A stretch of DNA of 64,000 bases from contig NZ_AUFN01000010.1 in assembly GCF_000426525.1 (NCBI RefSeq), positions 806,001 through 870,000 on the forward strand. The letters are read 5' to 3'. The DNA comes from Nocardioides alkalitolerans DSM 16699 (GTDB lineage Bacteria > Actinomycetota > Actinomycetes > Propionibacteriales > Nocardioidaceae). The notes beneath the pieces were generated by a model, which was not told where the DNA came from, did not search any database, and saw only the letters and a list, made by a program, of their open reading frames with translations. Both the position numbers and the translations under genes were made by a program. Position 1 is the first letter of the stretch, and the number at the start of each line of letters is the position of its first letter. Shown here piece after piece: positions 1 through 7,796 of this stretch.

Positions 1-193
1 TTGGCAGTCAGGAGCGAAGGTAGCGGTGTCACGAGGAGGCGGGGGAGCGCGCGGCGCCGGAGTCCTTGCCCAGTTCAACGATCGCCACTAGGGCCTCCTG
101 GCGGCGTGGAGCGTGTTCCCTGTGTGGCTCTACCGAGAGAGAACGGGAACGGTCATGGGCCATTGCGGCTAGGGGTCGAGGGAAAAGGGCGCG

Positions 194-1237
194 TTGCCGT
201 CACCGTCGGACTACGGTGCCACTGTGACTGCTCACCATGAAGAAGCGCCTGAGACCTACACGGAACTAGAAAAGTTCCGACAAGCCGTGGACACCGTGCT
301 CGAAGAGCGCTCGGTTTCTCCGACAGTGCGTTTGTTGCTCAATGTTCACCACTTTGCTTGGAAGCACCTACTCGACCCTGCCAATGAATCTCAGCCTTTG
401 GCGGGCGTCCTGCTCGATTATGCAAGGAACAATGTGTTCGCGTTTGGGATCGATGAGTTTCCGACTGAGGACGAACATGCGTGGGCCTCAGACGTGCAGA
501 TCCTGCACTGGCTGGAGGATCGGACAAGCAACGTGCTGAATCTCGCTCGGCACTGGCTTGATTTTCCCACCAGTCACAAGCCGGGCGAGGCTGAGCGGAG
601 AAATCTTGCGTTTGAGAGGACGCACGTAGCCAGATTCGATGACCTGCACCGACACATCCACGACGTTCGGCTCTTAACCGAGTTAGAGCGGCGTGGCGCG
701 TCGACCTTAGAGGCGGCACAGACAGTAGCGCTCAGGGTCGAACAGGACCGCGTCGCGCTAGAGCAACTGAAGCAAGAGATCAGGGAACTAACGAGTCGCA
801 AAGCCCAAGCCGAACTGTCCGGTCACTTCGAGAAGTTGGCACGAGAACAGGGAGTCGCAAGCTGGTTGTTCCGCGCTGGCGCGTCTGTCCTCGCGATTAC
901 TGCCGGGGTTGTCGGCGTGAGACTGGGTCCAGGCACCACCGGTTGGGGTGACGCCCTTGCGCACGCTGCGATTGTTCTGGCTATCGGAGGGCTGTCGGCG
1001 TACGTGGCTCGACTCGGTTCCTCCCACCGACTCACAGCGGACTGGGCCCGTTCCATCAAGGTTCAAATGGACTCGTTCGAAGACTTCATTGCCACCATTG
1101 ACGACTCCGCCACTCGTCAGCGAATTCACGAGGAGTTCGCGCGGCGCGTCCTAGGGGCTCCACCCACTGGATCAGGTGACGAGACGCCTCTTCCGATGGG
1201 ACAACTGATCGAACTCGTGGCGGCGGCGCGACGTTGA
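194..1237 (+). CDS. Hypothetical membrane protein with coiled coil
   Basis: Unrecognised protein of 347 residues from a TTG start at 194, preceded by a purine-rich GGAAAAGGG. An in-frame GTG at 224 is an alternative start. The N-terminal half is charged and helical. Residues about 175-220 look like a coiled coil rich in Glu, Gln, Arg and Lys. Two hydrophobic segments follow (about 222-245 and 250-275), and the C-terminal tail of about 70 residues is presumably cytoplasmic. It is the first clear gene of the accessory region and is convergent with the immunity-like gene at 1415. No catalytic motif was recognised. The layout (soluble head, coiled coil, two membrane spans) would fit a membrane sensor or defence accessory, but that is only a guess. 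Confidence 0.65.
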   Translation: MPSPSDYGATVTAHHEEAPETYTELEKFRQAVDTVLEERSVSPTVRLLLNVHHFAWKHLLDPANESQPLAGVLLDYARNNVFAFGIDEFPTEDEHAWASDVQILHWLEDRTSNVLNLARHWLDFPTSHKPGEAERRNLAFERTHVARFDDLHRHIHDVRLLTELERRGASTLEAAQTVALRVEQDRVALEQLKQEIRELTSRKAQAELSGHFEKLAREQGVASWLFRAGASVLAITAGVVGVRLGPGTTGWGDALAHAAIVLAIGGLSAYVARLGSSHRLTADWARSIKVQMDSFEDFIATIDDSATRQRIHEEFARRVLGAPPTGSGDETPLPMGQLIELVAAARR

Positions 1238-1414
1238 AGCACCGGGTGCGCGTCTGTTCCAGTCAGCCGGACCGGACAAGAACGCCAAACTATCCCTCGA
1301 CCAAGACCCGTCAGTCTTGCCGCCTAGAGGCCCCTCAGGCTCGCTACGAGCGGCGCTGAGATGGCTGCGGGGCGGAATCCAGAGGACCGGCGGTACTGGC
1401 GCACCCAGCGCCGC

Positions 1415-1816
1415 CTAGAACGGAGGCGTGGCTGACCAGTCGGGGGTGACGATCGCAGCCTCTGCATCCTCGGGCGTCATGCCGGGACGGATAGGGATGA
1501 CGTAGGTCGCTCCGTCGTCCATGAGGAACAGGTCTGGGACACTCTCGCTCCACTCACTCGCCCAAGCCGCCAGCTCGGACCTGAAGTCTTCCTCGTCGCA
1601 GGCGACCGACAGGCCATTTGACGAGTGCCGGATCCGTCCATGCGTCTCGTCGGCAGCGAAGACATCGACTGCAACGTCGGTCGTCTCTTCCATCGCCGTG
1701 CCCACGTATGAAATGAACTGCGCGTCGGGCCATCGAGCGAGGACGAGTTCGCGAAACGCTCGCGAGTCGCTGACCGGCAGTGCGTTCCCGCTGAGCGCAG
1801 TCACGATCACACTCAT
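1415..1816 (-). CDS. Candidate immunity protein for the adjacent T7SS toxin
   Basis: A small acidic soluble protein of 133 residues, with no signal peptide or membrane span. Its ATG overlaps the stop of the upstream toxin gene by four bases (ATGA at 1813-1816), so it is the last gene of a three-gene overlapping unit. A small acidic gene directly after a secreted toxin with a variable C-terminus is the usual place for the cognate immunity protein of polymorphic toxin systems. The sequence itself matches no immunity family that I can name, so the role rests on position, size and acidity. The imperfect inverted repeats downstream (1238-1414), between this gene and the convergent membrane protein, may terminate both. 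Confidence 0.6.
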   Translation of the reverse strand: MSVIVTALSGNALPVSDSRAFRELVLARWPDAQFISYVGTAMEETTDVAVDVFAADETHGRIRHSSNGLSVACDEEDFRSELAAWASEWSESVPDLFLMDDGATYVIPIRPGMTPEDAEAAIVTPDWSATPPF

Positions 1817-3246
1817 GGCATGACCACCACTTCCCAGTCAGCTCGGTCACCAATTGCCTCGGTAGCAAACTGACGCACACGCTCTGCGGCAAGCTCGCTC
1901 GTAGTTGGGATCCGAATCCTATCTACCGGGTTGCCCGCATCGGCCGCCACATCGCCGTATCGGCGCAACTGGTCCCGTAGGTCTCGGTCGGCCTGTTCCT
2001 GCACGTGGGGTACTGGCATCGTCCCCTCATGGACTGAAGTGGCGTTGCCAGGGTTGTTCACGTACTTCATCTCCAAGGCGACCACACCGTCAGCGTCGAT
2101 GCCGAGCCCGTCGGCTTGCACTGTCGAGGTGCCGTCTGAGTTAGAGATCAAGACACCCTGCGTGCCACCGCCACGGCGCTCGTAGGCGATAGAAGCCTCG
2201 GTCCCCATGTCGGCCACGCCGCGGCTTGGGTGGTTCTCCATGAAGTACACCCACCGCTGTGTCGCCTCGGCTGACCAGTGAGTCGGCGGCGGGATCGCGT
2301 CAGCGTGCATTCCGATCGTGTAGACGGCAGCGTGCGACAACGCGCCTGGTTCACGCATCGAGATCCCGGCGAGCCCGGCAAAGTTGCGAGCAGCTAGGCC
2401 GGTCTCCGCGAGTTGAGTTGCAAGCTGAGGAGTACCAAAGCGGGTTCGTCGCCACGGAAGGCTGGCAAGTAACGGAGCGCGAGTGGTCCCAACGCCGGGA
2501 TTCCAGAAGCCGACGAGGATGGAGGCGAAGAGGTAGTTCTCGTCTTGCTCGACGCCGAAGTGAGCCTCCAAGCGATCGAGGTCGTTGTTCGGACGGAAAA
2601 CGTCGGGATTGCCACCCATCAACATGGCGGTGTCACCTACGGCTCGCAGCGCTCCTGCGGCGAAGCTCAGCAGGTCGCCGCTGTCGCCCCCGATGTCGGG
2701 GCGCTGAGCGATCACGTGAGTCTCCCCCAGCGTCATGAACCGGGCCGAGGTGAGCGCTGTGCTCGTAGTGGTCGCTGCGCGGGCAACTTCGTGTCGTGCC
2801 GTAGCCAGACGCTCCACGGCGTGGTCCATCTCCGGCGTTGAACTGCCGGGGGCGACGTAGTCGGGTGCATAGGGAGTCGGGACGCTGAGCTGCTGCGGCA
2901 TCGCCGCCTTCGCCACTCGGTAGAGGGCCCACGCGTTGCTGGCAACCGCCTTGGCAGCCGCCAGCGTGGCGGCGTAGTCAGACAGTGCGATGCTGGCCTC
3001 TTGAAAGCGAAGTGCAGCGTCTCTGAACCGGTCGGGCTGGAAGTCGAACAGGTTGCGAAACGCCTGCGCTGCCTCCCCCTCCCAGTCCACCTCGATGTAT
3101 TCGAGGGCCTGGCGAATGTCGAGAAGCTGCTCAGCCATCCGGTCGGCTTCAGCCGCGGCCTGTTCGATTACCTCGGGCTGCCCGACCACCAGCTCCTCCG
3201 GCGTCAGCCCAGCGTCGAGATCAGCCCGCGACGACTCCGGGGTCAC
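1813..3246 (-). CDS. T7SS-type polymorphic toxin with PD-(D/E)XK-like nuclease C-terminus
   Basis: A protein of 477 residues. Residues about 1-140 are helical and resemble the WXG100-like secretion domain of actinobacterial T7SS toxins: a W-E-G turn (VDWEGEAAQAF) followed by a long Ala-rich helix. The middle is a low-motif linker. The C-terminal ~130 residues contain ADG followed by ALEMKYV, an Asp then E-x-K arrangement typical of restriction-endonuclease-fold (PD-(D/E)XK) toxin domains. It starts four bases inside the end of the WXG100-like gene (3243-3246) and ends four bases inside the immunity candidate. Export would need an ESX/T7 machine elsewhere in the genome, as no EccC-type ATPase is in the window. 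The nuclease assignment is by motif only. The alternative is another toxin fold carried on the same trafficking domain. Confidence 0.65.
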   Translation of the reverse strand: MTPESSRADLDAGLTPEELVVGQPEVIEQAAAEADRMAEQLLDIRQALEYIEVDWEGEAAQAFRNLFDFQPDRFRDAALRFQEASIALSDYAATLAAAKAVASNAWALYRVAKAAMPQQLSVPTPYAPDYVAPGSSTPEMDHAVERLATARHEVARAATTTSTALTSARFMTLGETHVIAQRPDIGGDSGDLLSFAAGALRAVGDTAMLMGGNPDVFRPNNDLDRLEAHFGVEQDENYLFASILVGFWNPGVGTTRAPLLASLPWRRTRFGTPQLATQLAETGLAARNFAGLAGISMREPGALSHAAVYTIGMHADAIPPPTHWSAEATQRWVYFMENHPSRGVADMGTEASIAYERRGGGTQGVLISNSDGTSTVQADGLGIDADGVVALEMKYVNNPGNATSVHEGTMPVPHVQEQADRDLRDQLRRYGDVAADAGNPVDRIRIPTTSELAAERVRQFATEAIGDRADWEVVVMP

Positions 3247-3593
3247 AACGCGAAGTCCTCACCCGTCTCCGCGTAGCGCAGTCCCGCAGCCACGTCGAGA
3301 TCCACGCCTAGGAAGTCTTCTACGCACGCTTCTAGCGCGTCAGCGATCCCTAGTTGATCGCCCGACAGGGTGCGCAGTCCCCCGTCCCACGAGTCGGTGA
3401 AGGTCGTGAGCGACTGCGCCACAACGGGCCAGCCCGTCACGCTCTCATCGAGCTGGAACATGGTGAGCGCATTCGTATCGAGCGCGTCGATGATGCGCCG
3501 GATGCCGCCAGCAGCCGTGATGAGGCTGTCCGTTTCGAAGCCCAGGCGGTCGCCGCCAGTCCCTGGCCCGCCGCCATCATGCAAGTACGCCAT
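3243..3593 (-). CDS. WXG100-like T7SS partner protein
   Basis: A small protein of 116 residues. It is helical, without signal peptide or membrane segment, and has a Gly-rich start, a central S-W-D-G-G-L turn (FTDSWDGGLRTLSG) and an acidic end. Size, helical make-up and position as the first gene before a WXG-domain toxin suit a co-secreted or chaperone-like partner of the WXG100/EspC class. It starts with ATG at 3593, and its stop overlaps the toxin start by four bases, so the two are probably translationally coupled. The promoter must lie in 3594-3777, shared with the divergent superinfection-immunity-like gene. Which T7SS partner family it belongs to is not clear from sequence alone. Confidence 0.55.
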   Translation of the reverse strand: MAYLHDGGGPGTGGDRLGFETDSLITAAGGIRRIIDALDTNALTMFQLDESVTGWPVVAQSLTTFTDSWDGGLRTLSGDQLGIADALEACVEDFLGVDLDVAAGLRYAETGEDFAL

Positions 3594-3777
3594 CTTGTGA
3601 ACCCCCGAGAATGAGTCACCTGACGTCTAGAGCATAGCCAGACGAGCCGCTGCACGGGAGGGCTGGAAACCATCCCTGGTCTGGTCAGCTTTGGTGAAAG
3701 TTTGAGCATTCACAGTGCAGGCGCACCCCGGAGAGCCCACGATCTAGGCCACCCATACGGCCGAGACAGGAACTCCC

Positions 3778-4017
3778 ATGCAGCAGCACTTCGTTACCGA
3801 CCGCCAGAGCCGCCCCATCAGCGTCACCATCAGCATCGTCCTCGCGATCATTACCCTCGGCTACATGCTGCCGTGGATGATCGCGAGCATGCGGGGCAAG
3901 TCGAACGCTGGCGGCGTCTTCTTCGTCAACCTTCTGGTGGGCTGGACGATCATCGGCTGGATCGCGGCGCTGGTCATGGCGTGCACCTCACACCAGGTTG
4001 TCGGCTTCCGTCGCTGA
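3778..4017 (+). CDS. Superinfection-immunity-like membrane protein
   Basis: A protein of 79 residues with two hydrophobic spans joined by a short basic loop. The block YMLPWMIA, a basic G-K-S-N loop (MRGKSN) and the second span with NLLVGWTIIGWIAAL are characteristic of the superinfection immunity protein family, named after phage T4 Imm, which blocks DNA entry of related phages at the inner membrane. The ATG has an AGGA element about seven bases upstream. It lies in the accessory region beside the toxin cassette and 14 bases before the lipoprotein gene. Homologues are common in bacterial genomes, and the phage-exclusion role is established for T4 Imm only, so function here is an extrapolation. 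Confidence 0.75.
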   Translation: MQQHFVTDRQSRPISVTISIVLAIITLGYMLPWMIASMRGKSNAGGVFFVNLLVGWTIIGWIAALVMACTSHQVVGFRR

Positions 4018-4031
4018 CGGTGAGCAGATCA

Positions 4032-4919
4032 ATGAAGCGAACTGCCCACCTATCCCTCGTAGCGGCGCTCTCGCTGCTCGTGGCCGGATGCTCCGACAGC
4101 AACGCTGCTGACGAGAGCGCCGATGCCCCGCCGCCCGAGCGAGCTGAAGCTGTGGCGTGGATCGAAGACTTCGAGGATCAGGGCGCGGAGGCCATCCAGG
4201 CACGTGAGGAGGCGACCGAAGAAGCCGAGCGGCAGGAAGAGGCCGCCGAGACCTGCGAAACCAAGTCAGCTCCGCTGGTAGGCGCGCTTCAGCAACTGAA
4301 CTCGCGACTTGGTGTTGGTATGAACCTTCTCGACTACACGACGTATCTCGGTGACGTTCAGGTTGAGTACGACGTGTACTTCGCCGACGAGTCAACGTTC
4401 GCAGACGACCCCCAAGGGGCTCTCGATTGCACGCTGACAGCGGTGGGACTCGAACTCGCTCTCAACAGCTACGTCGAGGCTCACCAGATCTGGAACAACT
4501 GCATCGACGCCTACGGGTGCTCGATCGATGACGCCGACACAGACACGGAGATACAAGCCGCCTGGAGCCAGGCGGGGACCGCGCTTGCCTCGTCCGTAAC
4601 CAGCATCGCAGATCTGGAGCCCGAGCCAATCGCACCCAGCCAGATCCGTCGCAGTTGTGACGAGTTGGGCGATTCGATCCCCTCCGCCCCTGAGAGCGCT
4701 TCGGGGTACCAGGCTGAGTGGGACAGCTACGCACGCAGCGTGTTCACCGCCGTGGGCTTGCCCTCCGCTCGACCCTTCGTGACGCCGTACGCCGTCGCGG
4801 CTATGCGGGTCGCCGTGGCCGACGAAGACTCACTGGCAGACGTGCTCGACGAGTTCGAGACCGAGGTTGAGCATCTTTCGTCGGCATGTGAGCAGCTAGG
4901 CGAGGACGACTTCGACTGA
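4032..4919 (+). CDS. Hypothetical lipoprotein
   Basis: A protein of 295 residues beginning with a lipoprotein signal peptide: a KR-containing n-region, a hydrophobic stretch and lipobox LVAGC, with the Cys near residue 21. The mature part is acidic, with an E/A/Q-rich coiled-coil-like segment (about residues 38-75) and several Cys residues that could form disulfides. ATG at 4032 is chosen because it gives the signal peptide; the frame stays open upstream to 3702, but that part overlaps the preceding gene. It follows the superinfection-immunity-like gene by 14 bases and may be co-transcribed. No domain was recognised. Surface lipoproteins on mobile elements are often exclusion or immunity factors, which is only a possibility here. 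Confidence 0.7.
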   Translation: MKRTAHLSLVAALSLLVAGCSDSNAADESADAPPPERAEAVAWIEDFEDQGAEAIQAREEATEEAERQEEAAETCETKSAPLVGALQQLNSRLGVGMNLLDYTTYLGDVQVEYDVYFADESTFADDPQGALDCTLTAVGLELALNSYVEAHQIWNNCIDAYGCSIDDADTDTEIQAAWSQAGTALASSVTSIADLEPEPIAPSQIRRSCDELGDSIPSAPESASGYQAEWDSYARSVFTAVGLPSARPFVTPYAVAAMRVAVADEDSLADVLDEFETEVEHLSSACEQLGEDDFD

Positions 4920-5265
4920 GAACGGGGCCATCACTGCTACTCGACACCACCCTGTCCCCCGACCCTGGTGCCACAGTCCCGCTCAGCTCGTTCGTACCGA
5001 AGGAAATTTCGAAGGGTCTGCTGCCGTTCGGACTGACGCTCAAAGCGGAGCCTGCGCCAGCACGATGCCCCCAACGTGTGCATGGTCATCGAGGTCATCT
5101 AGTACCGGGACGCGGAGTGCCTCCACACCCGTAAAGGCAGTCCGTCGGCTTCGCGGGCAAGACTTGGTCAACCAGATGAAGATGCACCCGAGCAATTTGG
5201 GTAACAATCTGGTAACGCAGGGCTCCACGGAGAGGAAAGCCGCTGACCTGCGCAAAGACTGACAC

Positions 5266-5305
5266 GGACGCACATAGACGCACATGAACGCCTCTCAACG
5301 CATGT
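5266..5305. repeat. Four ACGC motifs at exact 10-bp spacing
   Basis: ACGC occurs at 5268, 5278, 5288 and 5298. The first two units are nearly identical (GACGCACAT-type) and the last two are degenerate. Helical phasing would put all four on one DNA face, as in iterons or cooperative operators. No protein that would bind them is identified. Confidence 0.4.
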
Positions 5306-5350
5306 CGAAGATGGTCGAAGAGGAGTTAAGAGGCAACAAGAGGCGGCGAG

Positions 5351-5359
5351 TTATCCACA
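5351..5359 (+). promoter_or_regulatory. Consensus DnaA-box match
   Basis: TTATCCACA matches the canonical DnaA box exactly. A one-mismatch copy (TTGTGCACA) follows about 40 bases on. A single 9-mer can occur by chance; its place next to phased repeats in a non-coding stretch is what makes it notable. Confidence 0.35.
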
Positions 5360-5625
5360 GGTTTCCTGCCTGGTGTTGCCTAACTCTGTCGGTTGTGCAC
5401 AGGCGGTGTGGACGACGGGCGTGCCTGCGTCGGTGGAGTGTGCTCTCCTTGAGCCGTCGGTAGGCGTTACACGGATGTAGTTCCTTGGCCTGTTCGCAGG
5501 ACACGGTGGTTTGAGCCGGACGCCAACTGACGCGAGGCCGGTCGTCTCTCCGAAACGGAGAAACGGCCCCGGGTGCAACCGGAGCCGTCTCGTTGTCCAT
5601 GCCAGCGTAGGTACAGACGGGAGCC

Positions 5626-5748
5626 ATGATGCACGAGGAACAGCCCACGAGGAACCCGCACGAGCGTCAGCGGACGGTACTGACGGCAGTCAGCGCCCTA
5701 GCTAACGTGCTGCGGCTGGTGTTAGAGGTCATCCGACTCGACCGATGA
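5626..5748 (+). CDS. Short hypothetical protein followed by a terminator
   Basis: A 40-residue frame with tandem ATG ATG at 5626/5629, a GGGAG element just upstream, and a stop seven bases before a strong hairpin terminator. The first ~16 residues are charged (E, Q, R, H), and the rest is an amphipathic Leu/Val-rich helix with Arg spacing (TVLTAVSALANVLRLVLEV). No family was recognised. Gene-like spacing to the terminator is the main support; a regulatory RNA ending at the same terminator is the alternative. Confidence 0.45.
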   Translation: MMHEEQPTRNPHERQRTVLTAVSALANVLRLVLEVIRLDR

Positions 5749-5754
5749 GGCCGG

Positions 5755-5788
5755 GGAGGGCCGGTGACTACCTGATCACCGGCCCTCC
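5755..5788 (+). terminator. Intrinsic-type terminator hairpin
   Basis: Perfect 13-bp arms (GGAGGGCCGGTGA and its complement) around an 8-base loop, followed by a short T-containing run. It lies just after the 40-residue frame and before the next membrane-protein gene. Confidence 0.65.
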
Positions 5789-5841
5789 GTCCTTGTCGAA
5801 ACCCAAGCGCAGATAGATGTGCTGCGGCTAGCGTCAAGTGC

Positions 5842-6072
5842 ATGGCGAAAAAAGGCAGGGCGAGATACCAACCCCCCGCATGGACGGTACCGTCGACTCC
5901 GCAATTGTTCATCGGGTTGGTTGGGAGCGCCATCTTTGTGGCTATGGGTGTAGTCATCGTGATTGGCGAAACGGGAACCGGCAGATTGGCCGGGTATTTT
6001 GTCATTCTATTTTTCGGGCTCTGCGTCATCTCGGCAGCCGTGAATCTCTACCTGCGATTTAGGTCGAAGTAG
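5842..6072 (+). CDS. Small two-span membrane protein
   Basis: A protein of 76 residues: a basic N-terminus (MAKKGRARY), then two hydrophobic spans (about residues 22-42 and 49-69), ending with a basic tail. No family was recognised. It heads a run of small membrane-protein genes (5842-7573) on the same strand in the lowest-GC part of the window, and about 220 bases of AT-richer non-coding DNA separate it from the next. It is too short to be called a paralogue of the three that follow. Confidence 0.55.
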   Translation: MAKKGRARYQPPAWTVPSTPQLFIGLVGSAIFVAMGVVIVIGETGTGRLAGYFVILFFGLCVISAAVNLYLRFRSK

Positions 6073-6294
6073 AGGTTCCGTTATTGATGGCGTATTGGAG
6101 CCGGGGGGGTATTTGCCACTGGCCGCGTGGCCTGGTGTCCCACTCCCATGGGGACTACTCCCCACCCCAATAGATTTTACGTTTGCGTTTCACGAACATT
6201 GGGCATAGGGCGAAAATGGTCAGTGGCGCGAAGATCAAGTCGACGAGACGAAATCAGTACTTCCTTTTAGCAAATTTTTGCAACGCAGGTTCTG

Positions 6295-6669
6295 GTGAAC
6301 GGATTCAATTCCACTTACTCCACGCTTGACCGTGTGGCCGCTCTAGTCTTTTGGACCTGCTTGGCGCTCTACAGCTGCTATCTGCTTTTTACGACCGGTG
6401 GACAGGTCAGGTTGCGCAAGCAGGCTGAGTTCAGTCTGCCCAAGACCGGTCGCGGGTTGACTCTGTACTGGGGGGCGTTCGTCTTAATGTTTGTCACCAT
6501 GGGAATTCTGCTTCTGGCGTACGACATTCCGTATTGGTCTCTGTGGCTTATTGCAGTACCTATTATTGGTGCCGCGCTTACCGTTGCCACTAAAGCCATC
6601 ATCAAAATGGATGCTAGGTGGTTAAGCGAGAAGTCTTATTCTCGGCACCCCACCCACCGACTGCCCTAA
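6295..6669 (+). CDS. Membrane protein, paralogue 1 of a trio
   Basis: A protein of 124 residues from GTG at 6295, with three hydrophobic spans. The first ends in YLLFTTGGQ, matching YLLFTPHGR and FLVFTPEGQ in the next two genes at the same place before a basic loop. Spans two and three also align with theirs (a W at the mid-loop, then a span ending near an I-I-K-M or V-I-M-type edge). It lacks the extra N-terminal span that the other two have, so a missed upstream start or a true shorter form are both possible. The family is unknown to me. The ribosome site is weak. The gene lies 11 bases before paralogue 2, indicating a common transcript. Confidence 0.6.
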   Translation: MNGFNSTYSTLDRVAALVFWTCLALYSCYLLFTTGGQVRLRKQAEFSLPKTGRGLTLYWGAFVLMFVTMGILLLAYDIPYWSLWLIAVPIIGAALTVATKAIIKMDARWLSEKSYSRHPTHRLP

Positions 6670-6680
6670 CCTAATAGGAA

Positions 6681-7136
6681 GTGAGCCCACCCGTGGACAA
6701 CGAGAAGCGCGTCAAACTGCTGAACGCAATCTTCGTGCTTGGTCTGGTCATGTCGGGGTTCTGGGCAATTGTCTCGCTATTCCTTGACTATTCGACACCT
6801 GACTTAGTTGCCGTCGAGATTTTCTTTGTTGGCATTTTCTGCCTGTCCGCGTACCTTCTTTTCACCCCTCACGGGCGGGCCAGTACCCGAGAGAGACGGC
6901 CAAGGAAGTGGATAGACCGACGAACCACAATCCTGTACTACACGGTGGCCCTGATTATGTTCGCGACCCTGATTGCCGCCAACATCGTTCTTAAAGTTGA
7001 CCTGTGGGCCTGGTTCCTGATTGTGGTTGCCGCTGGGTCGATCTTCGCTGCAATCTTTAAACTGGTCATCATGACGGACTCGTCAAACAGGAAGAGCAAG
7101 TCCGTTGGCAATGGGATGACTAGCGAGCAGTCGTGA
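6681..7136 (+). CDS. Membrane protein, paralogue 2 of a trio
   Basis: A protein of 151 residues (GTG at 6681; a second GTG at 6693 is possible) with four hydrophobic spans. After the second span comes the shared motif YLLFTPHGR, then a strongly basic loop (RERRPRKW), then two spans around a D-L-W-A-W turn, and a hydrophilic Ser/Lys-rich tail. Its stop overlaps the start of paralogue 3 by four bases (GTGA), so the two are translationally coupled. No enzyme or transporter signature is visible. Confidence 0.65.
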   Translation: MSPPVDNEKRVKLLNAIFVLGLVMSGFWAIVSLFLDYSTPDLVAVEIFFVGIFCLSAYLLFTPHGRASTRERRPRKWIDRRTTILYYTVALIMFATLIAANIVLKVDLWAWFLIVVAAGSIFAAIFKLVIMTDSSNRKSKSVGNGMTSEQS

Positions 7137-7573
7137 GAGCACCCCGCCCGCTCCGCAAATTCATCCCTGAACTTGCTTACCTCGTTCTCTACGTGGTGTT
7201 CTTCGTGTGGGGATTCTGGGTCGAGGTATCCCAGGTCGAGCGGGTTGTCGGACAGTTGCTCTCACTATCGGTCATCTTGCTTCTAGGCTTCCTAGTTTTC
7301 ACGCCAGAGGGGCAGAAGTGGACTCTGCGGCCCAATCGGACTACCGATTTCAGTGACCCCGCTGAACAGTGGCGAGTGTTCTTTCAGATCGTTGCGACTA
7401 TGGCGGCTTTGATTACGTTGCAGGAACTTGAACTGGCACGCTGGACAATTTTTACAATTGCACTGCCCGTCTTTCTCGCCGCGTTCTCCGGTGTCATGAT
7501 CGTGCTTCGACCTTGGTTCCGGAAGCGACGAGTTGCGAGGGACAGCGCCCGCGACGAAGTGCCGCGTGATTGA
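7133..7573 (+). CDS. Membrane protein, paralogue 3 of a trio
   Basis: A protein of 146 residues starting at a GTG that overlaps the previous stop. It has a basic N-terminus, four hydrophobic spans, the shared motif FLVFTPEGQ after span two, a loop with polar and acidic residues, and a strongly basic C-terminus (FRKRRVARD). The topology matches paralogue 2. An 11-bp inverted repeat (7568-7578 and 7621-7631) begins at its last codons and may end the transcript. Function unknown. Confidence 0.65.
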   Translation: MRAPRPLRKFIPELAYLVLYVVFFVWGFWVEVSQVERVVGQLLSLSVILLLGFLVFTPEGQKWTLRPNRTTDFSDPAEQWRVFFQIVATMAALITLQELELARWTIFTIALPVFLAAFSGVMIVLRPWFRKRRVARDSARDEVPRD

Positions 7574-7796
7574 TGACGCATCTAGGGTCGGTCACCCGGC
7601 GAGCGGGCTGCGACGGGCGTCGTCATCAATCCTTTCGGCGGCGTGAGGGGCACCGAGGGCTGATAGCCGGGCCCTGAGAGGCAGAGCTTCGTCTCCAGAG
7701 AGGCTCTCAGACGTCCCCTCAGCCGTTCGAGGAAGGCAGCCAGTGCGGTTCTGGGCCTCTTGAGTACCAGCACCCCAGAACTCGCCAGAGGGCCCG

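Larger units (their letters stand above)
4920..5625. other. Non-coding stretch of the accessory region
   Basis: About 700 bases with no convincing gene; the open frames present are short, rich in Arg/His/Cys and lack ribosome sites. It holds two GGTAAC copies (near 5200), a 10-bp-phased ACGC series (5268-5301), a perfect TTATCCACA (5351-5359), a near match TTGTGCACA (near 5394), and two small hairpins near 5552-5590. It might include a control or replication region, which is unproven. Confidence 0.4.

Noticed and set aside
1..240. Open frame at the left edge
   Set aside because: Arg/Gly/Pro low complexity, no ribosome site or domain, and it ends inside the next gene.
5295..5648. Minus-strand frame of 117 codons in the element's gene-free stretch
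   Set aside because: Cys/His/Arg-rich, overlaps the phased repeats and the short plus-strand gene, and has no ribosome site.
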